The translations under genes and the position numbers were made by a program. Shown here one piece after another: positions 24,991 to 32,374 of a stretch of DNA of 35,418 nt (positions are counted from its first letter, which is position 1; the number at the start of each line of letters is the position of its first letter). Below the pieces are notes generated by a model, which ran no database searches, was not told the DNA's origin, and was given only the letters and a program-made list of their open reading frames with translations. Source of the DNA: Bradyrhizobium altum (GTDB lineage: Bacteria; Pseudomonadota; Alphaproteobacteria; Rhizobiales; Xanthobacteraceae); assembly GCF_020889705.1 (NCBI RefSeq), contig NZ_JACMYP010000062.1, positions 1 through 35,418 on the forward strand, in the 5' to 3' direction.

Positions 24991-26337
24991 TCAGGCCCGC
25001 GCCGGGATCGCCGCAGGCAGCTCGGCCTGCTCGCTCGCGTCTTCGGCGATGTTCTCCTGATAGGTCTCCGGCCCGATCCAGATCGCAACCACCGTGCAGA
25101 CGGACAGGAACATGGCGTAACAGGCGACCGGCCACCAGGTGCCGTAGGCCGCCACCAGCGCGGTGGCGACGAACGGCGCCGGGCCGCCCGACAGCAGCGA
25201 GCCGAGCTCGCGCGCGAAGGCAAAGCCGGCGAAGCGGCGTTGCGGCGGGAACAGTTCGGCAAAATACGCCGCCTGTGGCCCGAACATCGCTGCCGTCACC
25301 ACGGCGCGCGCCAGGATGAAGGCGAGCGCGATCATGATCCACTCCTTGGTGCCGACCATCTAGAAGAACGGGAAGGAAAGCGCCACGCCGGCCAGCGCGC
25401 CGAACATGTAGACCGGCCGCCGTCCGATCCGGTCCGACAACGCCGCGAAGCCAAGTATCGCAAACAGCTCGATCGCGAAGGCCAGCATCAGCGCGCTGAG
25501 CGCCTCCGCTTTCGGCACGCCCAGCGTCGTGATGACGTAGCTCAGACCGAACACCGGGAAGAAATAGCCGAGCCCGTTCTCGGCCATCCGCGCGCCGAGC
25601 ACGACGAAGAAGTTGCGCGGGTGCCGGCGCAACGCCTCCATCGCCGGATTGCTCTCGACCTTGCCGCGCGCGACCACCGCCTGGGTGTACACCGGCGTCT
25701 CGGTGATCCGCATGCGGACGAAGATGCCGACGACGATCAGCAGGAAGCTCGCCAGGAAGGGCAGGCGCCAACCCCAGCTCATCAGGTCCTCACGCGGCAG
25801 CATCGTCACCAGCGCGAAGGCGGCGGCGGCGAGCAGATTGCCGACGGAGACACCGAGCGGCGCGAAGCCGCCCCAGAAGCCGCGATGCTTCGGCGGCGCG
25901 TTCTCCACGAGGTAGATCACCGCGCCGCCATACTCGGCACCGGCGCCGAGACCCTGGATGACGCGCATCGCAACCAGAAGGATCGGCGACCAGACGCCGA
26001 TCTGCGCATAGGTCGGCAGGAAGCCGATCGCGGTGGTGCCGATGCCGATCATCAACAGCGTTGCGACCAGCACCGGCTTGCGGCCATAGCGATCGCCGAG
26101 GATGCCGAACAGCAGGCCGCCGAACGGCCGCACCACGAAGCCGACGCCGAAGGTCAGGAACGACAGCAGCGTGCCGACCGCCGGATCGCTCTTTGGAAAG
26201 AACAGCTCGCCGAACACCAGCGCGGCCGCGGTGCCGTAGAGGAAGAAGTCGTACCATTCGAGCGCGGAGCCGATGCTTGCGGCCAGGATCACACGCAGGC
26301 GCGATGTGCGAGCGCCATCTCTTGCCATCTCGGTCAT
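24991..26337 (-). pseudogene. MHS-type MFS transporter interrupted by an in-frame amber codon
   Basis: Two adjacent parts in one frame make a single 12-helix metabolite:H+ symporter of about 448 residues. The upstream part (25360-26337) has ALEWYDFFLYG, the MHS motif FGGLLFGILGDRYGRKPVLV, VIQGLGAGAEYGGA and the mid-protein ALSDRIGRRPVYM. The downstream part (24991-25359) continues with ELFPPQRRFAGFAFARELGSLLSGG. They are separated only by TAG at 25362-25360, right after SFPFF, where family members often have Trp; TGG to TAG is a single change. The frame is otherwise intact on both sides, so the mutation is recent, a sequencing error, or read through. The ATG at 26337 follows GGGGAAACGA. It would import the operon's substrate, perhaps an organic acid or sugar acid. 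Confidence 0.82.
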
Positions 26338-26377
26338 TCGTTTCCCCGTTATTTTGATTTTTGTGTCTTGAATGCAG

Positions 26378-26405
26378 CAATGCCCGCGGCTTGCCGCGGG
26401 CATTG
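26378..26405 (-). terminator. Intercistronic hairpin between PhyH and MFS genes
   Basis: CAATGCCCGCGG (26378-26389) and its exact complement (26394-26405) form a perfect 12-bp stem with a CTTG loop, 10 bp after the dioxygenase stop codon. No strong T-run follows on the minus strand, so it may only attenuate transcription or protect the upstream mRNA while letting the operon continue. Confidence 0.55.
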
Positions 26406-26414
26406 TCGTCAGTC

Positions 26415-27287
26415 TCAGGCGGCGCGCGTGAAGTAGGATTTCTTCGCCGCCGACTGGGTCTCGTAGATCGATCCCTGTCGTTTGGCCGGCGGCAATGGCA
26501 TCCGTACCGGCACGTCGGTCAACCGTGGTGCGACCACCGGCGGACCCGCCAGCAGGCGGCCGTTGAATTCGTCGAAGTCCTTCACGCCCATCAACGGCCA
26601 GGCGTCGCTGGCGGCCACTTCATAGAGCAGCAGGTTGCGCGGCCGGTTTGATGTGTTGGTCGCCGAGCCGTGCAGCGCGCGCACGTGGTGGAACGACATG
26701 CTGCCGGCCTTGCCCATGCAGGGCACCGCGCGCTTGATGTCGTCCTGGATCTGGTCCGGATCGATCAAGCCTGCGAAGCAGCCGTCCTCGCCGTGATGAT
26801 CCCACATCGTGCTGCCGGTGTGCGATCCCGGCGTCACCAGCATCGGGCCGTTTTCGATATCGCAGTCGTCGAGCAGCACGCCGATCGCGAGGATGTCGTC
26901 ATTGGTGTGCGGATAGAATGCCCAGTCCTGATGCCACTCGACCGGCGAGCCGTATTGCGCCGACTTCATGTTGAGCTTGGCGCCGTGCAGCCGGAGCCCG
27001 GGGCCGATCAACTTGGTCAGGATCGAGATCACGGCGGGGCTGCGGACGATCTCGTCGAAGATCGGGTGCACCTTGTGCGGCGCCTTGATGCGGCGGACGC
27101 GCGGGGTCTCCGGCGTATGGCCCGGCTCGAGGTCGTAGACGTCGGTGTGCTCGCTCACAGCGGCCGCGCCCGCCACCAGTTCTGCGAGCACCGTGCGTAC
27201 GTTGCCGAGCGTCTCCTGGTTGAGCACTTCGGGGACCACGATCACCCCGTCGCGCTTGTAGGCCTGGGCCTGCTCGTCTGAAATCAT
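26415..27287 (-). CDS. Phytanoyl-CoA dioxygenase (PhyH) family protein
   Basis: This 290-residue protein is a predicted Fe(II)/2-oxoglutarate-dependent oxygenase. The iron ligands are His119 and Asp121 in VEWHQDW and distal His206 in RALHGS; Arg215 or Arg217 in NRPRN would bind 2-oxoglutarate. The segment DDCDIENGPMLVTPGSHTG is the usual PhyH core between them. The ATG is preceded by GGGAGA. It is first in a minus-strand operon with MFS, TIM-barrel and GH79 genes and has two LacI-type palindromes immediately upstream, so it is probably induced by a sugar-like effector and hydroxylates the operon's substrate. The molecule itself cannot be told from sequence. Confidence 0.87.
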   Translation of the reverse strand: MISDEQAQAYKRDGVIVVPEVLNQETLGNVRTVLAELVAGAAAVSEHTDVYDLEPGHTPETPRVRRIKAPHKVHPIFDEIVRSPAVISILTKLIGPGLRLHGAKLNMKSAQYGSPVEWHQDWAFYPHTNDDILAIGVLLDDCDIENGPMLVTPGSHTGSTMWDHHGEDGCFAGLIDPDQIQDDIKRAVPCMGKAGSMSFHHVRALHGSATNTSNRPRNLLLYEVAASDAWPLMGVKDFDEFNGRLLAGPPVVAPRLTDVPVRMPLPPAKRQGSIYETQSAAKKSYFTRAA

Positions 27288-27308
27288 GCCGTTTCTCCCA
27301 TTTTGTCC

Positions 27309-27324
27309 ATGTTAGCGCTAACAT
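27309..27324. promoter_or_regulatory. LacI-family operator O1
   Basis: ATGTTAGCGCTAACAT is a perfect 16-bp palindrome with the central CG typical of LacI/GalR operators. It sits 22 bp upstream of the PhyH start codon, at or just downstream of the predicted transcription start, where a bound repressor would block transcription. Confidence 0.8.
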
Positions 27325-27330
27325 GGCGTG

Positions 27331-27346
27331 ATGCTAGCGCTAACAT
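27331..27346. promoter_or_regulatory. LacI-family operator O2
   Basis: ATGCTAGCGCTAACAT repeats O1 with one base different. The two centres are 22 bp apart, about two helical turns, so both dimers would sit on the same face of the DNA. O2 overlaps the predicted -10 box of the PhyH operon. Confidence 0.78.
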
Positions 27347-27359
27347 AATGGCTTGGCAA
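27331..27359 (-). promoter_or_regulatory. Predicted promoter of the PhyH operon
   Basis: On the minus strand TTGCCA (27359-27354) and TAGCAT (27336-27331) are spaced by 17 bp. The -10 lies inside operator O2 and the likely start site falls within or next to O1, consistent with steric repression by the divergent LacI-type regulator. Confidence 0.5.
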
Positions 27360-27384
27360 CCCGGAATCGTGCAGGGTCCGGCCC

Positions 27385-28395
27385 ATGAGCTCCGACCTGA
27401 CCGAACCCGGAACCGGCCCGTCCGGTGCCGCGCCCACCCTCTCAGAGGTGGCCAAGCGCGCCGGCGTCTCCTCGATCACGGTGAGCCGGGTGGTGCGGAT
27501 GCCTGACCTCGTCGCCCCCGAGACCCGGGCGCGGGTCGAGCGGGCGATGCGCGACCTCGGCTATGTCCCGAACCTGGTCGCAGGTGCGCTGGCGAGTGCG
27601 CGGACCAATTCGGTCGGCGTGCTGGTGCCGACCATCGCCAACTCGATCTTCGCCGACACGGTGCAAGGTCTGTCCGACAAGCTCGAGCCGCTCGGCTTCT
27701 CCGTGATCCTGGCGCAGTCGCGCTACGACGCGGTGCGCGAGGACCGCGTGCTGGCAGCGCTGCTGTCGCGGCGGCCCGAGGCGATCATCATGGTCGGCTC
27801 GCCGGCGACCGAGGAGGGCAGCCGCCTGCTGCGCAATGCGCGGATTCCAATCGTCGAGACCTGGGATCTGCCGGCAAACCCGATCGATGCGGTCGCGGGC
27901 TTCGACAATTACCAGGCCGGCGTCGCTGTCGCGAAGCATCTGGTTGCGCAGGGGCGCAGGCAGCTCGCCTTCATCGGCGGCGACGATCCGCGCGGCACGC
28001 GGCGCTGGTTCGGCTTCAGGGACGAGGCACTGGCAAGCGGCCTATCCGAGCCGCGCCGGCTGATCCTCGACCGCAAGGACTCCGGCAGCGTGGCGGCGCA
28101 TGCGCGCCTGCCCGATGTCGACGCGGTGTTCGCCGCCAACGATGCGCATGCGATCGGCTTCATGTCGGGGCTGCGCAAGGCCGGCCTGCTGCGCGACGGG
28201 CCTGCATCGGCGCAGCCGGTCGCCGTGATCGGGCTCGGCGATCTCGAAATGGGCCAGCTGATCTCGCCGACGCTGAGCACGATCAGCGTGCATGGCGACG
28301 CGATCGGCCGCACCGCGGCGACGCTGATGCTGGAGCGCGGCGGCGAGCGCCGCATCGATCTCGGCTTCGAGCTGGTGCTGCGCGACAGCGGTTAG
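27385..28395 (+). CDS. LacI family transcriptional regulator
   Basis: This 336-residue regulator has the LacI helix-turn-helix and hinge at about residues 18-70 (TLSEVAKRAGVSSITVSRVV.. to YVPNLVAGALASARTNSVGVLVP) followed by a periplasmic-binding-like effector domain with FADTVQGLSDKL, AIIMVGSP, GFDNYQAGVAVAKHL and AFIGGDDPRGTRRWFGF. It resembles the gluconate-repressor (GntR-type LacI) branch. The gene is divergent from the PhyH operon, with the two operators between them, so it most likely represses that operon. It is convergent with the SulP gene, only 24 bp away. Effector unknown, probably a sugar or sugar acid taken up by the MFS transporter. Confidence 0.9.
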   Translation: MSSDLTEPGTGPSGAAPTLSEVAKRAGVSSITVSRVVRMPDLVAPETRARVERAMRDLGYVPNLVAGALASARTNSVGVLVPTIANSIFADTVQGLSDKLEPLGFSVILAQSRYDAVREDRVLAALLSRRPEAIIMVGSPATEEGSRLLRNARIPIVETWDLPANPIDAVAGFDNYQAGVAVAKHLVAQGRRQLAFIGGDDPRGTRRWFGFRDEALASGLSEPRRLILDRKDSGSVAAHARLPDVDAVFAANDAHAIGFMSGLRKAGLLRDGPASAQPVAVIGLGDLEMGQLISPTLSTISVHGDAIGRTAATLMLERGGERRIDLGFELVLRDSG

Positions 28396-28419
28396 CGGTT
28401 CTGCCGGTCTGGGGCGGAC

Positions 28420-29700
28420 CTAGCCCTTATTGTCTGTGGCCCAGCGGTCGATGCCGGCGAACATTGCCGCGACCAGGCACCCGGCGATGATGCCGAAGGT
28501 CAGATCCTTGAACACCGTCAGCGCAAATGTCGTGATCAGCACCGCGGCGCTGCGTCGATCCCTGATCAGGCGCAGGAATTCCTCCTTCTCTGCCATGTAC
28601 CAGCACACCACGACCAGGACCGCGGCCAGCGCAGAGAGCGGAATGTAGCTCGCAAGCGGTGCGGCGAGCATCATGAACGACAGCAGGAACGCCGAATGCA
28701 TCATGCCGGACAGCGGGCTGCGCGCTCCGGCCCGGATGTTGGTGGCGGTGCGTGCGATCGTGCCGGTGACGCTGATTCCGCCGAAGAATGCGGAGGCGAC
28801 GTTGGCGATGCCCTGCGCCACCAGCTCCATGTTGGAGCGATGCTTGCGGCCGGTCATGCCGTCGGCGACCTTTGCCGAGAGCAGGCTCTCGACGCCGCCG
28901 AGCAGCGTGAAGGAGAGCGACGCCGGCAGGATCTGCACCAGCAGCGCCCAGGAAAATTCCGGCAGATGCGGCACCGGCAGGCCGCGCGGAATTTCGCCGA
29001 ACCGGCTGCCGATGGTCTCAACCGGCAGATGCAACAGCAGCGCCGCGACCGAGGCGATCGCAATCGCGATCAGCATCGCCGGCAAGGCCGGACGCCAGGC
29101 GCGCAGCGCGAAGATCACGGCCGCCGAGCCGGCGCCGACCGCGAGCGCCGACCCGTTCAGGGTCGGCAGCGCGTGGCTCAGCGCCGCGAGCTTCGGCAGG
29201 AAGGGCCCGGGCTCGCTACCGGCAAGCGTCAGCCCGCCAAGATCGCGCAGCTGGCTGGCCAGAATGGTGACCGCGATTCCGCAGGTGAAGCCGACGGTGA
29301 CGGGATGCGGAATGTAGCGGATCAGCGAGCCGAGGCCCGACGCGCCGATCAGCGTCAGCGTCAGTCCGGAGACCAGCACCGTGAGCAGCAGCCCTTCGAC
29401 GCCGAACTTCGCGGCCGTCGCCGCGACGAGCACGATGAAGGCACCGGCCGGCCCGCCGATCTGATAGCGGCTGCCGCCGAGGGCAGAGACCAGGAAGCCG
29501 CCGACGATGGCCGTGAACAGCCCGCGCTCCGGTGTCACGCCCGAGGCCACTGCGATCGCCATCGATAGCGGCAACGCGACCACCGCGACGGTCAATCCTG
29601 CCATCAGGTCGTGTCGGAAGGCACCGAGGCCATAACCTTCGGTCAGGGTGGTGACGAGTTTCGGACGATAGAGGTGTGCCGTAGAAGAGCCGTCAGGCAT
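28420..29700 (-). CDS. SulP family inorganic anion transporter lacking the STAS domain
   Basis: This membrane protein of about 426 residues has SulP features: AGLTVAVVALPLSMAIAVASG, PERGLFTAIVGGFLVSALGGS, QIGGPAGAFIVLVAA, YIPHPVTVGFTCGIAVTI and the later IPLSALAAVLVVVCWYM, FKDLTFGIIAGCLVAA. SulP proteins usually carry a cytoplasmic STAS domain after the last helix and reach about 500-560 residues; this one stops 10-15 residues after it. I prefer the ATG at 29700 over the GTG at 29712 because GGTGG is spaced properly before it. It probably moves sulfate, bicarbonate or another anion. No carbonic anhydrase or sulfur gene is adjacent to suggest which. Confidence 0.87.
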   Translation of the reverse strand: MPDGSSTAHLYRPKLVTTLTEGYGLGAFRHDLMAGLTVAVVALPLSMAIAVASGVTPERGLFTAIVGGFLVSALGGSRYQIGGPAGAFIVLVAATAAKFGVEGLLLTVLVSGLTLTLIGASGLGSLIRYIPHPVTVGFTCGIAVTILASQLRDLGGLTLAGSEPGPFLPKLAALSHALPTLNGSALAVGAGSAAVIFALRAWRPALPAMLIAIAIASVAALLLHLPVETIGSRFGEIPRGLPVPHLPEFSWALLVQILPASLSFTLLGGVESLLSAKVADGMTGRKHRSNMELVAQGIANVASAFFGGISVTGTIARTATNIRAGARSPLSGMMHSAFLLSFMMLAAPLASYIPLSALAAVLVVVCWYMAEKEEFLRLIRDRRSAAVLITTFALTVFKDLTFGIIAGCLVAAMFAGIDRWATDNKG

Positions 29701-29817
29701 GAGGATAACCACCGGGCAGGGGATGAAGAAAACGGGTGCGCTCGCTGTGTGCGAGAAACATGCTTGGGATTTTTGCGATGGGCGAGACCGCCGCTGGCGG
29801 GGAGCGAGGAGTTGCGT

Positions 29818-30717
29818 TCATTCGGCAATCTTCCGGTAGACGTCTGCAGCGCGGCGCAGCAGGCGGCTCTTGCGCTTGCGCTCGTGCACGCGCTGGTGCT
29901 TGGCCTTGCGTTCGTCGACGCGCCGCGCGAGGGCATCGGCACTTTCGAGCAGCGCGCGACGGACCTCGTCATCGTTCAATTCGCCGAGCAGTTGTTGTCC
30001 CTTGCGCAGATGCTTGAGTACGGTCCGCCATGACGCGTATTCGTCGGGGGGCAATCCGCCTTCCGAGAACTCGATGGCGTAGCGCAGCCGCTTGCTGGCG
30101 AGACGGACGCGGTGACGCTTGTTCTTGCCCATGCCCTGCAGCCCGCGGCTCTTCTGGCACAGCTTGCCATGCCAGCGCGCCAGCCGGCGCGCATGAAAGA
30201 CCGAGACCGGCACGGCGCGCCGTTGCGCGGCACGGCGGTTCTGCCGCGTGCTCCAGGGGCCGCTGCCGATCCAATCCCACATGCCGTCGAACCATTGCCA
30301 GTAACGGTCGCTTTGCAAGGCTTCCTTGAGCGCTTCGAACGCATTGGTTCGGGCTGTCTGGAGCATGCGCTCTTCCGGCAGCCCTTTGCTGTTGTCGATC
30401 GCAACGTCGAGGTCGCGCGTTGCGCTGAGATAAGCGCTCAGCCATTTCAACTCGGATTTCAGTCGCGTCCATTCGCTGTCGGCCACCATCGGGCCGTAGA
30501 AGGCGATCGCCGCCTTCAGCCGCGTCAGTGCAATGCGGGTCTGATGGAGCGCTGTGGGATCGCCGGAGCTCAGCGCCTCGTGGTTGGTTGCGACTTCCTC
30601 GAGGCATTCGGACAGGATCAGGCGAAACGCGGTCTCACAACGCATGGCTTCGCTGAGATGGCGCAGCCGCTTTGGGCGGACAATGCGCTCCCTGTCCGAA
30701 CTTGCCGCTGACGTCAT
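29818..30717 (-). CDS. CHAD domain-containing protein
   Basis: This 299-residue helical protein has the two halves of a CHAD domain, each with the conserved basic helix: LHQTRIALTRLKAAIAFYG near residue 58 and KRHRVRLASKRLRYAIEF near residue 205. CHAD domains bind inorganic polyphosphate through such His/Arg/Lys surfaces and often accompany CYTH triphosphatases or polyphosphate granules. No CYTH domain is fused here. The ATG at 30717 has GAGAG upstream; the longer open frame beyond runs through the promoter region of the divergent MarR gene. The C-terminus is a strongly basic helix (HERKRKSRLLRRAADVYRK). Confidence 0.87.
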   Translation of the reverse strand: MTSAASSDRERIVRPKRLRHLSEAMRCETAFRLILSECLEEVATNHEALSSGDPTALHQTRIALTRLKAAIAFYGPMVADSEWTRLKSELKWLSAYLSATRDLDVAIDNSKGLPEERMLQTARTNAFEALKEALQSDRYWQWFDGMWDWIGSGPWSTRQNRRAAQRRAVPVSVFHARRLARWHGKLCQKSRGLQGMGKNKRHRVRLASKRLRYAIEFSEGGLPPDEYASWRTVLKHLRKGQQLLGELNDDEVRRALLESADALARRVDERKAKHQRVHERKRKSRLLRRAADVYRKIAE

Positions 30718-30926
30718 GACACTCTCGTGACCCCGCCCGAGCCGCAACGCAAACCACGGCCCCCGGATTGAAGATTTCCCGTTTGACCGTTGTCGATCAA
30801 GGGTTTTCTGCTGGAGCGCAGTGCAGCGATCCGGCGGCGCGATCAAAATGTCGCAATCAACCCGGTCGCGGGGCCTCATTCCAGTCAATTGGCAAGGCTC
30901 GCCCCGTCGGGGAGCACCAAATCGGA

Positions 30927-30950
30927 AGATATTTCGTGCGCGAAATATCT
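30927..30950. promoter_or_regulatory. MarR operator, distal copy
   Basis: AGATATTTCG (30927-30936) and its exact complement CGAAATATCT (30941-30950) flank TGCG. It overlaps the start of the predicted -35 of the MarR gene and matches the second copy 24 bp downstream. Confidence 0.72.
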
Positions 30951-30977
30951 TGATGTTTCGCATGCGAAATATATAAC
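30950..30977 (+). promoter_or_regulatory. Predicted promoter of the MarR gene, leaderless transcript possible
   Basis: TTGATG (30950-30955) and TATAAC (30972-30977) are spaced by 16 bp. The start codon begins 7 bp after the -10, so transcription may begin at or beside the A of ATG. No Shine-Dalgarno sequence is visible, which fits leaderless translation. Confidence 0.55.
30953..30972. promoter_or_regulatory. MarR operator, proximal copy
   Basis: ATGTTTCG-CATG-CGAAATAT is a dyad with one mismatch and the same layout as the distal copy (ATATTTCG-N4-CGAAATAT). It lies exactly between the -35 and -10 boxes, so binding would exclude RNA polymerase. Confidence 0.72.
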
Positions 30978-30983
30978 AGCGGC

Positions 30984-31418
30984 ATGAGAGCGGAACACCG
31001 GCTGATCTTTCTTCTGACCGTGGCCTATCGGCGGCTGCAGCGCGCCATCGAGCAGGAGACCGCTGCGCACGATCTGACGTCGGCGCAGGCGGGCGTGCTG
31101 TTCTTCCTCGGGCGCAATGACGGCGCGCTGATCGGCGACGTCTCGCAGGCGCTCGACATCGTGCCGTCGGCGATGACCGGGCTCGCCGACCGGATGGAGC
31201 GTGCGGGCCTCGTCAAGCGCCGGCGCGACGGTGAGGACGGGCGCAGCCAGCAGCTCCATCTGACGGTGGCCGGGCAGGAGCTAGGCAAGCGCGCCGCAAC
31301 GCGGACCAGGGTGATCAACAACCGCCTGATGGACGGATTTTCGGAAGCGGAAATCGACGTGGTGTCGCGCTGGCTGACCAGCCTGCAAGAGAAGTTTCCG
31401 AAAGACAAAGACGGCTAG
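30984..31418 (+). CDS. MarR family transcriptional regulator
   Basis: This 144-residue protein has the MarR winged helix: LTSAQAGVLFFLGRNDGALIGDVSQALDIVPSAMTGLADRMERAGLVKRRRDGEDGRSQQLHLTVAG, in which the DGRSQQ segment is the wing and GLVKRRR the preceding helix end. Flanking helices would form the dimer interface. Two matching operators cover its promoter, so autorepression is likely. The enoyl-CoA isomerase gene follows on the same strand 78 bp later and may be co-regulated. The stop codon is formed by the end of a dispersed repeat, so the natural C-terminus may have been set by that insertion. Confidence 0.9.
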   Translation: MRAEHRLIFLLTVAYRRLQRAIEQETAAHDLTSAQAGVLFFLGRNDGALIGDVSQALDIVPSAMTGLADRMERAGLVKRRRDGEDGRSQQLHLTVAGQELGKRAATRTRVINNRLMDGFSEAEIDVVSRWLTSLQEKFPKDKDG

Positions 31419-31467
31419 CGCGTTTTCAAAGCGAAGTGGGTACCGGTTCGCGTCAAGAAAACGCGTC
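31415..31467. repeat. Dispersed intergenic repeat, copy 1
   Basis: The sequence starts CTAGCGCGTTTTC and continues GCGAAGTGGGTACCGGTT, then CGCGTCAAGAAAACGCG. It is nearly identical to the reverse complement of the longer copy at 34773-34875. The outer GCGTTTTC and GAAAACGC segments are complementary, so it can fold. Its leading CTAG provides the TAG stop codon of the MarR gene. I recognise the type as common between Bradyrhizobium genes. Confidence 0.8.
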
Positions 31468-31496
31468 CAACAAGCAGCAAGCAACAGGAGTGAGAC

Positions 31497-32264
31497 ATGA
31501 GTGAAGTGGTCGTAGCGCTGGACGGTGGCGTTCTCACCGTGACGATGGCGCGTCCGGACAAGAAGAACGCGATCACCAACGCGATGTATGGCGCGATGGC
31601 CGACGCGCTCGAACGCGCGGAAGGCGATTCCGCAATCCGCGCCGTGCTGCTCCAGGGCGACGGCGACAGCTTTACCGCAGGCAACGACCTCGCCGACTTC
31701 GCGGCGGTGTCGCGCGGCGTGCAGGGCGAGCGTCACGTGACGCGCTTCCTTGCCGGCCTTGCCAAGGCGACGCGGCCGCTGGTTGCCGCGGTGCAGGGCA
31801 ATGCGGTCGGCATCGGCACCACCATGCTGCTGCATTGCGACCTCGTCTACCTCGCGCCGACTGCGCGGCTGATCACGCCGTTCGTCAATCTCGCGCTGGT
31901 GCCGGAGGCGGCGTCGACCTATCTGCTGCCGCAGCGCATCGGCTATGCGCGGGCCTATGCGATGTTCGCGCTCGGCGAGCCGGTCGAGGCGGAGACTGCG
32001 GTTTCCATCGGCCTTGCCAATGCCGTGGTGCCGCTTGCCGATCTCCGCGCCAAGGCACGCGCCGCGGCGGAGGCGCTGGCGAAGCGGCCGTTCGGCTCGC
32101 TCCAGCACACCAAGGCGTTGATGCGCGATCCCGCAGGGATCAGCGCGCAAATGGCGCGCGAGGGCGAAATCTTCCAGCAGCGGCTGATGAGCGCGGAAGC
32201 GCGCGAGGCCTTTGCCGCCTTTGCCGAGCGTCGGCAGCCTGATTTCTCCAAGATCACCGGATAG
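31497..32264 (+). CDS. Enoyl-CoA isomerase/hydratase (crotonase family)
   Basis: This 255-residue crotonase has MARPDKKNAITNAMYGAMADAL, the oxyanion-hole segment SFTAGNDLADF, and PLVAAVQGNAVGIGTTMLLHCDLVYLAP. The hydratase E144-type Glu is Thr here (GIGTTM) and the E164-type position is non-acidic (ITPFVNLAL), while a Glu follows in LVPEAASTYLLP. That layout is typical of delta3-delta2 enoyl-CoA isomerase-like or PaaG-like members rather than classical hydratases, so I favour an isomerase. RBS AGGAG lies before the ATG. It follows the MarR gene and probably acts in fatty-acid or aromatic acyl-CoA degradation. Confidence 0.87.
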   Translation: MSEVVVALDGGVLTVTMARPDKKNAITNAMYGAMADALERAEGDSAIRAVLLQGDGDSFTAGNDLADFAAVSRGVQGERHVTRFLAGLAKATRPLVAAVQGNAVGIGTTMLLHCDLVYLAPTARLITPFVNLALVPEAASTYLLPQRIGYARAYAMFALGEPVEAETAVSIGLANAVVPLADLRAKARAAAEALAKRPFGSLQHTKALMRDPAGISAQMAREGEIFQQRLMSAEAREAFAAFAERRQPDFSKITG

Positions 32265-32374
32265 ACCCGGAGCCTGGGGCCGTCACGCGTGGCGTCCCCA
32301 TCGCTTTGGGGTTGACGGCTTCGCCGGCATCGAACATCTCGTGTCAGGGCATGGCGCAACCGGCGAGGCGAGGC

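Noticed and set aside
24370..26436. A 688-residue plus-strand frame over the isomerase and MFS genes
   Set aside because: His/Arg/Asp-rich shadow of two recognisable minus-strand genes.
30790..30987. A short frame crossing the MarR promoter
   Set aside because: It spans both operators and the -35/-10 boxes; not credible as a gene.
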